DNA from: Thelonectria olida
Taxonomy: Eukaryota; Ascomycota; Sordariomycetes; Hypocreales; Nectriaceae
Direction: 5' to 3'
Assembly: GCA_020736575.1 (NCBI GenBank)
Contig: JAGPYM010000002.1
Location: 2,666,001-2,730,000 of the forward strand
DNA: 64,000 nt
Numbering within the stretch: position 1 is the stretch's first letter; every line of letters begins with the position of its first letter. This document shows positions 33,361-44,102 of the stretch, in pieces. The notes under the pieces were generated by a model. The model was given only the letters and a program-made list of their open reading frames with translations, was not told the DNA's origin and did not search any database. A program made the translations under genes and the position numbers.

Positions 33361-34454
33361 CACGACGAACGAGTGTTTGTTGAGGTACGAATACGTGTGA
33401 GCTGATCAGGAAGCAGCGGTGGTGTGGGTTGATAACAACAACAAAAGACGGCAGGTGCGAATAGGCGGATGGCTAGTCGAAAAATACAGGTGGCTCAAAG
33501 AGTATTTAGGTAATTATCGAATCAAGCCACAAAGCAAATAAAAGAAAATAATAAATGAGCTTTGCATGCTGCTGCAGGTACTTGGTCCAAGAATTGCGGC
33601 ACGGGGTTTGTGTGATTCCTTGGCATGCTCGTGCCTTGCCTTTCGCTTGAGATTGCATGCATTATGATAATACTACATGAGGTAGAGCTAGCCAACGAAT
33701 GGCCACATGTCGGTAGATGGGAGGGATGGAGATGTTGCTTTGAACGAACCCCCCGAGACTTGGGGCCGCTGTCTTCAGTTCGTCAGCCTATGACTACTTC
33801 GTGAATAGGATTTACAGCATCTTCACAATCTATGCCCCTCACACTGACATGAACTCCAACAATCCTTTCGTCGTTGCCGTAGTATTCGCTGTCGCCCTCA
33901 CCTGATACTCTCCAGGGGCCATCCCGTCCTAATGCATCTCTCGGCTCCGACCAGCTGCGTCCGAGCCATTCAAAATGAAACCTCTGAGTCTTGTGTGACA
34001 ACAAAGAGCACGACCTTCGGGCCGCTAACCTGTACAGCAGCCTGCTTTTCGTCGACAACGCAGACAACTCACTGCCCCTCAAATGTGGGATTCGTGCCAA
34101 ACAGGGCTTAGGACGGTCTTGGCCGAATGGACGGTCGTCTCTAAGCATCCTTGTTCGAGGTTGTGTCATGGGTGGTGGAAAACATGGAACCTGGAGGAGT
34201 AAACACAACCTAAACGAGGCCTGGGACGGGACATGGTGGGTGACACCAATTAACGCCTTCTGTTGTGTCGTTACCGCACATTACCGCACAGACAGTTACC
34301 TCAGTCATTTCTCGGTTTATTGAACAGAGATGCAACTCCTAATTACGTAGAACAGCTTTGACACCCTACTTACCCTAAACCATCTCCCAATCATCTCATC
34401 TCACGTCTTGGCAAAGCTACAAAACTCCTCGCCCAGAGGCCAGCGAACCACCCA
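33361..34454. other. Intergenic between wall protein and tRNA gene
   Basis: Promoter of the Ecm33-like gene. A minus-strand frame (34208-33783) ends with protein-like sequence (QRFHFEWLGRSWSEPRDALG) but has no ATG or recognisable domain, so it is left uncalled. Confidence 0.4.
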
Positions 34455-34584
34455 GCCCCTGTGGCCTAATGGTTAAGGCGTGAGAGTAAGCAAGCCTCCT
34501 TCCCATGCTTGACCCTCTATCATGCAATACTGACGACAACAGCTTCTAATCTCAAGATTGCCGGTTCGAGTCCGGCCAGGGGTT
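34455..34584 (+). tRNA. tRNA-Arg (anticodon TCT) with a non-canonical intron
   Basis: Removing 34486-34542 leaves a 73-nt cloverleaf. The acceptor stem is GCCCCTG/CAGGGGT (one G-T). The D arm is GCCT-AATGGTTA-AGGC. The anticodon arm is TGAGA-CTTCTAA-TCTCA, with T33, anticodon TCT (34-36) and A37. The variable loop is AGATT and the T arm is GCCGG-TTCGAGT-CCGGC. The A box (TGGCCTAATGG) and B box (GGTTCGAGTCC) fit pol III consensus. A T14 run (34608-34621) terminates it. The general sequence resembles eukaryotic tRNA-Arg of the UCU/CCU type. Without removal of the 57 nt the anticodon stem cannot close around a normal loop. The alternative reading, a canonical 37/38 intron with anticodon AAG (Leu), fails because the long variable arm of tRNA-Leu is absent. 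Confidence 0.88.
34486..34542 (+). other. 57-nt spliceosomal-type intron inside tRNA-Arg
   Basis: The insertion lies between tRNA positions 31 and 32. It starts GTAAGC, has ATACTGACG 9 nt before its end and ends ACAACAG. Its length, donor, branch and acceptor match the mRNA introns of this window (49-58 nt is the commonest size). Eukaryotic tRNA introns normally lie between 37 and 38 and lack these signals. Confidence 0.7.
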
Positions 34585-34911
34585 AACTATAATAGTCATT
34601 GTGCGACTTTTTTTTTTTTTTGCCCATGTGCCACATGAAGCTAGTGACAAGTCTTCAAGCTGAAACCAAGAGCGCCTCACAAAGCGAACGCCACGCCTGA
34701 CGAGCATATGGACTCTAATAAGAAAACATGGACCCAACCACTGCTCAAGTGAGTATTGTATTGACTCCAATCATATCGAGAACAAAATATTCTCCCTTTC
34801 CAAATGTTTTTCCCAATGTACCTATGTTGAATATCCCCAGATTCCGCTCCCTAACAATCCAAAACCTGACGCATATAAAAGCCACCTGATTAAGCCCCTT
34901 CATAACTCTTC
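34585..34911. other. tRNA trailer and GCV1 3' region
   Basis: Apart from the T14 terminator nothing else is seen. Confidence 0.5.
34608..34621 (+). terminator. RNA polymerase III terminator (T14)
   Basis: Fourteen consecutive T, 24 nt after the tRNA 3' end. Confidence 0.8.
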
Positions 34912-36243
34912 CTAAGAAGTAGGTGCCTTGTGGTACTTGGCTGGCAAGAAAGGCATCTTGGTCACGATACCATTGCGCTTCTTGCCTCGCACTAAAATGT
35001 CCACCTTCGTGCCAGCCTTTTGCAGCCCGTCCTTTATATATCCCATGCCAATGTTTTTGCTCAGAGACGGGCTGGGCACGCCGCTGGTGAGGATGCCGAC
35101 CTTCTCACCGTCAACCTCAATCTCAGCACCCTCACGAGCAGGGGCGCCCTCCACAACGAATCCGACACGGCGGCGTGACACACCCGCGCCTCCCTTGCCC
35201 TTGGGCGTCAGCTGAGGAACGATAACCTCGGCGCCGTGGAAGCCACCGGCCTGGCGGCGGGCAGGGGGGATGATCCAGCTAAGACCAGCCTCGACGGGGG
35301 TAGTGGTGTCGTCGAGATCGTGCCCGTATAGACACATGCCAGCCTCGAGACGCAGAGAATCACGAGCACCTAGGCCAGCAAGCTGGAGACGTTCAGGGCC
35401 AGCCTTGGCGAGAAGGGCTTCGATGGCGGGCGTCGTGGTCTCAAAAGCAGGATACAGCTTGCCGTTGAAGGACAGCTCGAAGCCGTCCTCACCCGTGTAG
35501 CCACCTCGGCTGACGAGAATAGGGTGCGTCTTGCCTCCGTCGGGAAGCTTCAGCTCAACGTAGGCGGCGTTGCCAAAGTAGAGCTCGTTCAGGTTGATGT
35601 CCGAGGCGAGGAGCTCACTGAGAATCTCGGCAGCCTGGGGACCCTGAAGTGCAACCAGACCCGAGTTCTCGAGCACCGTCCACTCGACGTTTCCACCAAA
35701 CTTGCCCAGCTCTTCGTCGAAATACTTGACGTCCTTGTCGAGGCAAGCACCGTTGGTGACGACGTAGTACTCATCCTCACCCAACCTTGTCACGACTGAA
35801 TCGTCGACAATGCCGCCGGTGCCAGGCCACAGGAAAGTGGTCAACTTGCTCTGCATGAAGCCCTGGTTCTTCCAGTCCGAAGGCGTGACCTTCTCGAGGA
35901 AGGCGGCAGCATCAGGGCCCTTGAAGATGTGTTGAACCATGTGGCTCACGTCAAACAGCGAGGCATTGGAACGGGTGAACTTGTGAGACTTTGCAATGGA
36001 CAAGCTGTCGTACTGCACAGGCAGCTTGAAGCCAGCAAAGGGAACCAGCTTGCCGCCGTTGGCAACATGGAAGTCGTACAGAGGCGTCTTCTTGAGGTCT
36101 CCGGTCGACGCACCCGACGCCCGTCGGAGCTGCTGAGAGACGCTCACGGCCGAAGCGGCGGAGAATGACGTAGGGCGAGCAGAAGCAGCCAGGGCCGCCT
36201 GCATCCTGGGACCTGCCCTCGTAGCCATGTTGATGCCCTTCAT
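34912..36243 (-). CDS. GCV1: Aminomethyltransferase, glycine cleavage T protein (mitochondrial)
   Basis: An intronless 443-residue frame with an ATG at 36243. The first 45 or so residues are rich in Arg/Ala/Ser with no acidic residues until GASTGDLKKT, a mitochondrial presequence. The mature part follows T-protein order: KTPLYDFHVANGGKLVPFAGF, LPVQYDSLSIAKSHKFTR, SLFDVSHMVQ, GIVDDSVV, YYVVTNGACLDKD, GLVALQGPQAA, LVSRGGYTGEDGFEL and GLGARDSLRLEAGMCLYGHDL. The C-terminal barrel ends GIVTKMPFLPAKYH. The enzyme takes the aminomethyl group from H protein, releases ammonia and makes 5,10-methylenetetrahydrofolate in the mitochondrial glycine cleavage complex. Length matches other fungal T proteins. 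Confidence 0.97.
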   Translation of the reverse strand: MKGINMATRAGPRMQAALAASARPTSFSAASAVSVSQQLRRASGASTGDLKKTPLYDFHVANGGKLVPFAGFKLPVQYDSLSIAKSHKFTRSNASLFDVSHMVQHIFKGPDAAAFLEKVTPSDWKNQGFMQSKLTTFLWPGTGGIVDDSVVTRLGEDEYYVVTNGACLDKDVKYFDEELGKFGGNVEWTVLENSGLVALQGPQAAEILSELLASDINLNELYFGNAAYVELKLPDGGKTHPILVSRGGYTGEDGFELSFNGKLYPAFETTTPAIEALLAKAGPERLQLAGLGARDSLRLEAGMCLYGHDLDDTTTPVEAGLSWIIPPARRQAGGFHGAEVIVPQLTPKGKGGAGVSRRRVGFVVEGAPAREGAEIEVDGEKVGILTSGVPSPSLSKNIGMGYIKDGLQKAGTKVDILVRGKKRNGIVTKMPFLPAKYHKAPTS

Positions 36244-36889
36244 GATGATTCAATTGACGAGAAAGAAGCTGAGCGCGGCCAATTGATCGAGCGGTGCAAG
36301 GGATTGAGGAGTTGTAAGAGGATAAACTGGTCAAGAGGCACGACGAGGGCTACCGCTTACTCGCTAGTGAGTGACCCAAGGTTGCGGCACACTTTAACTG
36401 ATAAGGCAAGTACATCCTCAGAGTTCGGAGGGGGTTGGGGCACGTCGTCGGCGGATAGCCGCGGTTTCGGCATTTTACGCCGCGTCTCCGGACTCCGGAG
36501 CGCGGTCCGAAGAGAAGAACATGGAGAAGAGAGAAGAGAGCGTACCGAAGAACCGTTTGGTTCAAGTCGAGAAGACATCATGGCTACGTCAACAACAATA
36601 GCCTTCTCTCCTTCACAACAAGACACCGAGGAGCATCTGCCGTGAGCATTGCCGTTGGTTAAAATTCCATTCTTACGCAGTCATGTAGTCAAGAGCCCTC
36701 ACAGAGACTCTCCGATACCAAGTAACTATGCCAATTACAGCCTGCTGATACCACTGGCGCGGCTCATTCTACCAAAATGAACTCTACGAGCTCGCGCGCC
36801 TGACTCGAAAGCGGCAACCTCGACGACGCCCACCAAAACAAATCAAGACTCCGCAGTAGTGACAATTCCCAACAATCCCTTCTAGGTCC
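36244..36889. other. GCV1 promoter and VMA13 3' region
   Basis: Nothing coding recognised. GCV1 and the V-ATPase gene are tandem on the minus strand. Confidence 0.5.
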
Positions 36890-38522
36890 TTATTTCTCCT
36901 CGAAACTGTACTTGAGCCACCCGCCCAATGCACGAAGACTCTCCCATCGGACATTTTCGTCGTCCGACTGCATGAGCTCCATGATCCGTGTCTTCAACCC
37001 AATCTTCTCCAGCTGGTATCGCTTCTCAGGCACCTCCTTCACCAGCGCACCAACATCGTTGCATGCAATGGCTAGCACCTGCTTGTCGTTCTCCCAGGGC
37101 TGACGCATGATTTCAACCAACTTTCGGGGGATCTCGCCGTTCTCAAACTCGAGGATCTTGCGGGCATTCTCGGCCCAAAAGACTGTGTTTCGGTGGGGAG
37201 GTGACCACCGCAGGTGACCCGACTGGACCTCAGCAACATATTCGTCAAACGTCGTCTTCGTCTTGGTGTACTCCTCCAGCATCTCCTTGAGTCCCGAGAG
37301 ATCCTCCAACAGGTCGGGATCCGTAAGATGGCGGCTGCCAATGTTGTCGAGAAGGGAGGGGAGACGGGCTAGAACTGCAGTAGGGAGTAGAGACTTGGGA
37401 TTCTTCTCGAGGAGGTTGTAGAGAGTGGAAAGGATTAATCGGGTCGTCTTCTCCTTGGGCGACAAACGTAAAAGCTGAGTATACAAAAGAACAATGTCGT
37501 ATTCGCTTCAAGGGTCGTGTTAGCAGCCATCGGTACCCATAAGCGTTATAGTGTACTCACTCGTTCAAGTCATCGCCAATGTCGTCCGCCTCAAAACTCA
37601 TCTGCCATATGACAAGTAGGGCGTGATACAAAAGCTGCAACCCAACGCCGCCACCCAATGAACCCTCAAAGCCGGTGCTGCGATTCCCGGTATTGCCACT
37701 CCAGAGACTGGCAGACGACGTACCATTTTCAAGACCGCAGGCAGCCTGGAGGATCTTGACAAGGGGCTCAATAGTTTCGCTGCGTTGGTTCCAGAATTGC
37801 TCTCTGGGAACATGACCGTAGAGGAGCGAGGAGTACTCCTGCACGGCAATGTCTTGTAGACCAGCATCAGAGCTCTTAGCCAGGCCGGAAAGGTAGGTGA
37901 AAATGATGGGTAGGGCCTGGAGGGTGGCCTGGGATTCATCTCGGGCAAAACACATTAGAGTGGTGAGCGCGTGCGCAGTAAGCAATGGGATATGATCTTC
38001 AGCGTTGGTCGAGTTTAACAGTGGTAAGAAATGTCGGTATGGATCTTGTGTCTTGAAGAGGGCTTTGGCAAGGGACGGGGAGCCTAGGAGAAGAGATATC
38101 TGTTAGGACGATGATCTTGAATATACCTGAGAGGGAAGCTGCTATAGGTAGAGTAGAGTCGAGATAACCATCGCAGTGAAGGTTTTCCGCGTACTACAAA
38201 TGGAAGAAGTCGTATCGAACTTACCCTCGAGTAGGTCGCCCAGCAAAACAAGGATGTACTGGACCACATTTGGATGCTTTCCTGCTGCCTCGAGGACGCT
38301 CGACTGTCCAGAGCCACCGACAAAGAGCAGCCGGTATCCATCAAGATCGCCAGTGACAATCTCCTTCCTTTGTTCAGGCTTCTTGGCCTTGTCGACGGCG
38401 CGGATCTTGGACAGCTGCTCCTCGGTCAGTGTGCCCGCTCTGACAGCGCCGTCCCAAGGAATCGGCCTCTGGCGGATGTTGCTCTGCAGGGAGGCGAGGT
38501 AGGTGGGAGGGTCTGGCGACAT
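36890..38522 (-). CDS. VMA13: V-type proton ATPase subunit H
   Basis: Three exons (38522-38225, 38083-37561, 37505-36890) give 478 residues, the same length as yeast Vma13. Start MSPDPPTYLASLQSNIRQRPIPWDG. Recognised family segments are YILVLLGDLLEG joined to SPSLAKALFKTQDPYRHFLPLL, the C-terminal LRWSPPHRNTVFWAENARKILEFE, and VLAIACNDVGALVKEVPEKRY ending ALGGWLKYSFEEK. Subunit H is a HEAT/armadillo-type regulator bound to the V1 sector; it is needed for ATP-driven proton pumping of assembled V-ATPase and silences free V1. Intron 1 is GTAAGT...CCTAG, 141 nt, with CCTAACAG; intron 2 is GTGAGT...GAAG, 55 nt, with GCTAACAC. Intron 1 is longer than most here and contains an open exon-like stretch (see findings). 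Confidence 0.96.
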
Positions 38523-40281
38523 GGTGACGGCGTCGCGGCTGCGAAATAAGGCGTCGTACGATGCGTCGGGGAGGAGCTCTGGCCGGGGAGGAGCGAAGGG
38601 AGAAGATAGAGATGGCCGATGGGGGTAAGATGAAGGAACAGATGAAATGAAGCTGCTGGTGATGCAACCAAGCAGCAGCGTCACAGCTCCCTCTAACCTG
38701 GAACTGGTTCTGGAGCTTATTGGGACCAAGCCACGCAACCTTGGAAGTTAAGCCACAAAGGTCGATGGAAGTGGGGTCCGTTCTCTTGATGTGGCTTGAT
38801 CGAGAGCAGGAGAGACAATGTGGCTAGAGATGGTCCGGGCTCACACCGAGGTTCTGGCCCCGTACTCGCACGGACCACATCTTCTCTTGGGCCCTGTGCT
38901 CTCTTGTGCCACGTCTTGGAGACTTCCGCTGCACACACTTTAATTTGCCTCCCAACCACCCATTTTCGAGTTGGCGATGACCTCGTTTCGCCTCAGAAGC
39001 GGAAGTTGTCAGAGTACCCATCCCCCCAATTGGAAATCCCCAGAATCCTGCCACTTGCAGGGAGAGCTACCCCTGATTTTAGATTAAACGCTGGAAGTTT
39101 ATGGATCAACGGGGGGTGTTCGTCCCTTTGCCTGCAGAAGCCCGCCGTTGTATCCCTGCCTCTGACTGTCACCCAGAGTCAAGCTTCCCGTCCTGATCAG
39201 TGAAGGGATTTACAGGTACAAGCGCCGGAGAATGGACGGGACGGGATTCGGGAGCGTCGGCCTCCAGCGCAAGGGAGAGATGGCCAAGGCAGTCCGGTCG
39301 CCAAGACCACGGACCACAAGGGGCTGTGTCGCTGTCATGGGCCGTCGTGCACCCAATCCGGGCCCTGATGGCCGCCAATTCTGGCCTGTCTTGCAGAATG
39401 TAGCGCTATCGATAGTTGTCCCGTAAACCGCGCTCGAGGGTGCCTTTTAGGTGTCATGAGCTGGCAGCCCACACTGCGTCTGCACCTTTCTTCCCCCGCC
39501 AAGTAATTGTCGTCATCATACGAAGAGCTGCTACGGTAGCAGTAAGCCCAACACCATCGTGAGAAGTGACGCTGCGTTGGGGGAAAACAAAGGACTGAGA
39601 CCCCCTCAAAATTCCCCCGTCTATCTGTGACAATTTTTACTGATTTTATCCCTCGTGGTCTAGATCGATCCCCTAATTCTTGTCAAGCCCCGATTTCCCC
39701 TGTCCCGTCCGCCCGTGCCCGCATTGGTGGTGGGTTGACTTGACACTTACACCCAACCTCGCGGATTTTAGGTGTCAGTGGTAAGTAAGTAGGAGGTTGG
39801 TTGCAAAAGCCCTCCACCACCCTTCAACCAGCCGCATAATAAAGACTCACTGCAGCTGCCGGAAGTCTTTTCTCTGCATTTCCTTGGTTTTTTTCTTTCG
39901 TGTCTCTAGAAAAATAATCATCCTCCTCTTCTTCCCTCTCTCCCAAACTCTAACAATTCCCATCCTCGGAATCCTCCAAACCTTGGCCCTCATCCCACCA
40001 TCACCACCTCACCTCTCAACAGCCCAAGAAACCTAAACCCCGCTAAGTTAACACACAGCTTTGGGTACCAACACACCTCGTATTTGCTGGCGAACTACCT
40101 ACACCGCATTCCTCAGCCGCCCACGAAAACCGGCTTATCCCGCATTTCTCTGCAGCTTCCAAGTAACGGGGGAAAAACGCAACGCCCTCCGCCCAGGAAT
40201 TTGACTCCAACTGGAACCACCTCCCGCCTCTTCCTCCAACCCCCTCCTCGTTGCGATTGAGAGCGAGGCGTGTCTCCCACA
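38523..40281. other. Divergent promoter region, VMA13 and Cys-rich membrane protein
   Basis: About 1.8 kb of non-coding sequence, pyrimidine-rich on the plus strand from about 39880, which looks like the leader of the gene at 40282. No other gene recognised. Confidence 0.45.
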
Positions 40282-41525
40282 ATGCGCTTCTCCTCAAGGA
40301 CGCTGCTGCTCCTCGCCGCGGCGGGCCTGACTGCAGCTGGGCCTTTTCCCCGAGACAACCTTCACGATGCCGGCTTCTCATACCTCATGCCCCGAGGATG
40401 CAATTCCTACTGCGGCGCCGACAACCAATATTGTTGCTCCAGCGGTGAGACGTGCACCACCATCAACGACGTAGCCAGCTGCGTCGGGGAAGGATCTTAC
40501 TATGGCGAATACACCACCACCTGGACCGTCACACAAACCTACACCAGCACCATAGCCACGCTCTGGGACGCCGCGCCCGAGGCCACTGAGGGCGTCGATT
40601 GCATCCCCAAGAATTCCCAGCAAGAAGCTTGCGGCACAATCTGCTGCGCCGGCTGGCAGACATGCGCCTACGACGGCCAGTGCTCTGCGAAGCCTGGCAT
40701 GGAAGACGGCACGACTGTTGTCATCACCTCCAACGGAAAGGTCACCACCCAATACTCGGCTCCCTACCGAGTCACCGGCACCACCACCATCACCAGTGAG
40801 GGCGTGCGATCCGACACGGCAACCGAGACGGGCACTTCTGAGACTTCCACCGCCACCAGTGATAGCGACACGGTTGGCGCTGGCGGTTCTGGCGGCACCG
40901 GTGGTGACCTCAGCGCTGGTGCAATTGCTGGTATTGTTATTGGCACTCTTGCTGGCGTCGCTCTGCTCCTGCTCCTCTGCTTCTGCTGCATTGCCCGTGG
41001 CCTCTGGGTCGCCCTCTTTGGCAAGAAGGACAAGGAAGAGAGTCGCGAGCGAGTCGATATCGTCGAGGAGCGCTACTCTCGCCACGGAAGCCGTCCTCCC
41101 ACCGCCCACTCCAAGAGATCTACGCACAAGGGCTGGTTCGGCGGCAAGAAGGGTCCCGCTTCTGCCTCTTCCCGTCGCGAGGAGAAGAAGTCGAGCGGTG
41201 CCAAGTGGCTGGGCCTTGCCGGCCTGGCTGCCACCCTGCTCGCTCTGCTCAACATGAAGAAGGACAAGCGACCCGCCAGCAAGCCCTCTCGCGGCTCGCG
41301 ATCATCCCGAGGTTCATCGCGGTACAGCGATTCTTACTACTCGTACAGTGATTACGACGACCCGAGTAAGTCAGCTCACTGAGCGCTCATCATATGCAAG
41401 TAAGATCAAATGACTGACCAATCCAAACAGGCAGCGTGAGCTCACGAAGCCGGCGCACTCGCCACACAGCCCGCACCCGAGACAGTCGGGGAACATACTA
41501 CTCTCGCTCTGCCAGCCGGCGATAA
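40282..41525 (+). CDS. Cys-rich single-pass membrane protein (orphan)
   Basis: Two exons (40282-41365, 41431-41525; 65-nt intron GTAAGT...AACAG with GACTGACC) give 392 residues. A signal peptide (MRFSSRTLLLLAAAGLTAAG) precedes a Cys-rich region with CNSYCGADNQYCCSSGETC and ACGTICCAGWQTCAYDGQC, resembling small chitin-binding-like or knottin-like modules. A Thr/Ser-rich stalk follows, then a membrane span at about 214-238 (AIAGIVIGTLAGVALLLLLC). The inner tail is basic and Ser/Arg/Tyr-rich, with a second hydrophobic stretch (WLGLAGLAATLLALLNM, about 307-324). The layout recalls fungal wall-stress sensors, but it is not a recognised family, so no function is assigned. Retaining the intron ends the protein at PSKSAH. 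The frame extends upstream to 40270 without an ATG; 40282 is the first ATG. Confidence 0.82.
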
Positions 41526-42389
41526 TATGAGCCCCAACTTCACCTCACAACACCCTATTCATCTCATCCTGTACATGTCTCTCTATTCGACATAGGATTT
41601 CGAACCTGACTGGATATAAGCTCGATCTGGTATTCCGCACATAATCAAGCTGTGCTGGCGTTTTTCGGTCTGCGATATATATTTGCCTTTCACTCCCCCG
41701 GATTGATTTCTCCCCCGCTATTAATTCACACCTCACCCTTCTTCCTTGTTCATCTTTGAGAATTTCTTCCGGTTTTTTGTCAAAAAATTTTTTTGGCAGC
41801 ATATTTGTTTAAAAGGGGGATCACACATCGTCATGATGGAAAGGATGGAAATGACGCTATGAAGAAAGGAAAGGAAAGGAAGTTAAAGATTACACGAGAG
41901 TTTGATAAAGATCAGTGAATGCATCGCACGCTCTCACTGGGCAAGGCCTGGGAGAATTCGTTTTCACAAAGAGTACAAGACTGCGTTTCCATCTGATCGT
42001 ACATCCCAGTTGAATTGTTCCGCCTTTGAAGTCAGTCTCGACGAAGGGATTGAGATGTTTTGCATTCTCTTTGCACGATATAGACAGAAGGGCTTGGGAT
42101 AGCTTTTCAATAGCTCATAATCATTGTAAATGATAAAGAAAATGTTTTTTTTTTTTTTTGCGCCGCCGCCAAAAAACCCCCCCGCGCACTTGTTTAAAAT
42201 CGTTCCCTCGTACTCCGCAAGTCACGCACAATTTGTGAAGATTAGGTGTGTTGGCACCAGAGAGGCATCATCTCGTTGCTTTTAGTATTTGTTTTGTAGC
42301 CCCTTTTTTTGCTACTTGACAGGCAATGATGAACCCTTCGCCACTCCTGAGACCCAGAAACGCAAAAGAAACAAGATCCATGTCCACAT
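41526..42389. other. Convergent 3' region with homopolymer tracts
   Basis: Presumed 3' untranslated regions. It contains a GGAAA repeat (about 41866-41881) and a block with T15 (42145-42159), a GCCGCC run, A6 and C7. No gene seen. Confidence 0.5.
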
Positions 42390-43321
42390 CTATTCGTCCT
42401 GAACAATGTTGCCCTTCTCGGAGACGTAGAGACCGTCCAAGAACTACAGAGGATTAGCATCGTGCGCTGAGAAAAGATCATTATGACCGGGCGTGGTTCG
42501 GCAATCTCTACCTTTCGGATATCCTTGTTTCGCACTCGGCAGATCTGCTGGATGTCGGCAGCACTTTGCGACACGTTCTCGAGCGAGTTGCCAGAGAGGA
42601 CGAGCTCATCCTTCTGGGAAGCGGAAACCTCGACATCGACACCCTCGGCCATGATGACACGGCGGACGATCTTCTCTCCAATAAAGTTTCGGATCTCGAC
42701 CTCGAATAGGCCAGTCTCGGCGTTCTTGTTCAAGTTGACGTTGATGGGGAAATGGGCGTAGACGTAACGCATCTTGTACTTGTAGCCCTTCGTCACGCCG
42801 ACGATCAAGTTGTTGATGAGGGTACGGACGGTGCGGAGGGTAGCGACATTCTTTCGGTTGCCGTGGTGGATCTCGATGGAGATGGTGTTGGGCTTGGGGA
42901 CGGCGAAGTTGACAGCCAAGTGGCTGAGATCCTTGACCAGCTTGCCTATTCCCTCGAGTCAGATAATTTGTTCCCGCGTTTTCTGCAACCGGGATCTAGA
43001 GCTTGAAGCTCCCACGATCTGTTCTGGCTTGCTCATGGTGTTTCGTACCTCGGGGACCCTCAACGGTGACAATTCGGGACTTGATGGCGACCTTGACTAA
43101 ATGCGCAGACGAGTCAGCGATGCGTGTTCCAATTGCGTGCAAAGACATTCCCAATCATCGACAGCCCGTTTCGAGAATTCGACATCTTTGTGTGCGACGC
43201 TCGGGCGCCGACAACTCTCGAAGACGTGCGAATCGAATCTTTCGGGAAAAAAGAAAACGGGTAGACGCAACGTACCCCCCTCGGGGATCTCAAGGAGCTC
43301 CTGAGAATGAATGTACTTCAT
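42390..43321 (-). CDS. RPL9: 60S ribosomal protein L9 (uL6)
   Basis: Four exons (43321-43276, 43096-43049, 42945-42512, 42443-42390) give 193 residues. The protein reads [117 protein letters not shown] and [17 protein letters not shown]. This is collinear with eukaryotic L9 at every exon join. It is a structural protein of the large ribosomal subunit near the GTPase centre. Introns are 179, 103 and 68 nt, all GT-AG, the first two early in the gene as is common for ribosomal protein genes. Two GCACGTG sites lie upstream. Confidence 0.97.
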
Positions 43322-44102
43322 CCTGCCGGTTGTGAGGTATTGATGTCGGGGGTTGAGGGTATCTGGAGTCGTCGGCGGCGGATCACGAATGGATGGTTTG
43401 GCGAATTTCGTGTGGGCGAGAAAAGTTCTAGGGCACACTGCACGTGAGGGAAATGTTGGTGGTGAACCAGATGGGGTAGTGCGCCAGCCCAGGGTGGAGG
43501 CCGAGGAACGTGACCTTGCACGTGGTCTGAACGAGGTCTAAATTTTGGGATTGGGTCTTGGTGTAGCGGGACATGACCAATGGGGGCGGCGGTATCAGGC
43601 AGGATGCAGATATGGGTTGGTGAAGGTGAAACTCCCAAACACAGCGATTGAGACTTTCAAAATGTGATCTTATAAGGCAACATTGCTATTTATCGTGCTT
43701 AACACAACATGCCTATTTTTCTTTTCTTTTTCTTCTTTTTAGTATTACTCGAACATACGCGGCAGCTCTAGGCATCAAAAATAAACCATTCCTCTCCCAT
43801 CAGCTCACCTTATTGGCTCGCCGCACCAACCGTTCTGGCTTGTTCACCTCACCTCACGGCTGCGGACAGCTCAGGTGGGTCCCTCCTGGTCCCCTGCCTC
43901 CTCCGGCCGGTACGTCAGCGAAGGCCAACAACACTAACGTCCAAGAGACCATAGCCATCCCTGCTGCTGCTACTGCTGCTGCGCCAGCCTCTCAAACCTC
44001 ACGATAGAACCAGTCTTGCCTTTCAATCTCGACATTTGATACGCGCGCACGTCTCCGTCGTCCTCGCCTTGCCCTTCCGTCTCTCCCCACTCGACCATCA
44101 CC
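43322..44102. other. Divergent promoter of RPL9 and VPS26
   Basis: A 781-bp shared upstream region with no coding sequence recognised. Confidence 0.55.
43441..43524 (-). promoter_or_regulatory. Paired CACGTG sites upstream of RPL9
   Basis: CACGTG occurs at 43441-43446 and 43519-43524, each preceded by G, 120 and 198 bp upstream of the RPL9 ATG. They may serve bHLH factors. They lie in the divergent RPL9/VPS26 promoter, so the target gene is uncertain. Confidence 0.35.

Noticed and set aside
33783..34208. Minus-strand frame ending in protein-like sequence
   Set aside because: Only the last 70 residues look plausible, there is no ATG and no domain, and no upstream exon could be placed.
34455..34584. 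Reading the tRNA as tRNA-Leu(AAG) with a canonical 37/38 intron
   Set aside because: The long variable arm of tRNA-Leu is missing, and the Arg(UCU) loop CTTCTAA is intact next to the 3' stem.
41570..41600. TTCGAACC as a minus-strand tRNA B box
   Set aside because: The flanking sequence does not form T, D or acceptor stems.
42145..42159. T15 run as a pol III terminator
   Set aside because: No tRNA, 5S or other pol III gene with A/B boxes was found upstream.
43097..43275. Possible snoRNA in RPL9 intron 1
   Set aside because: Only a loose GATGAT and a CTGA were seen; no proper C/D box pair or terminal stem.
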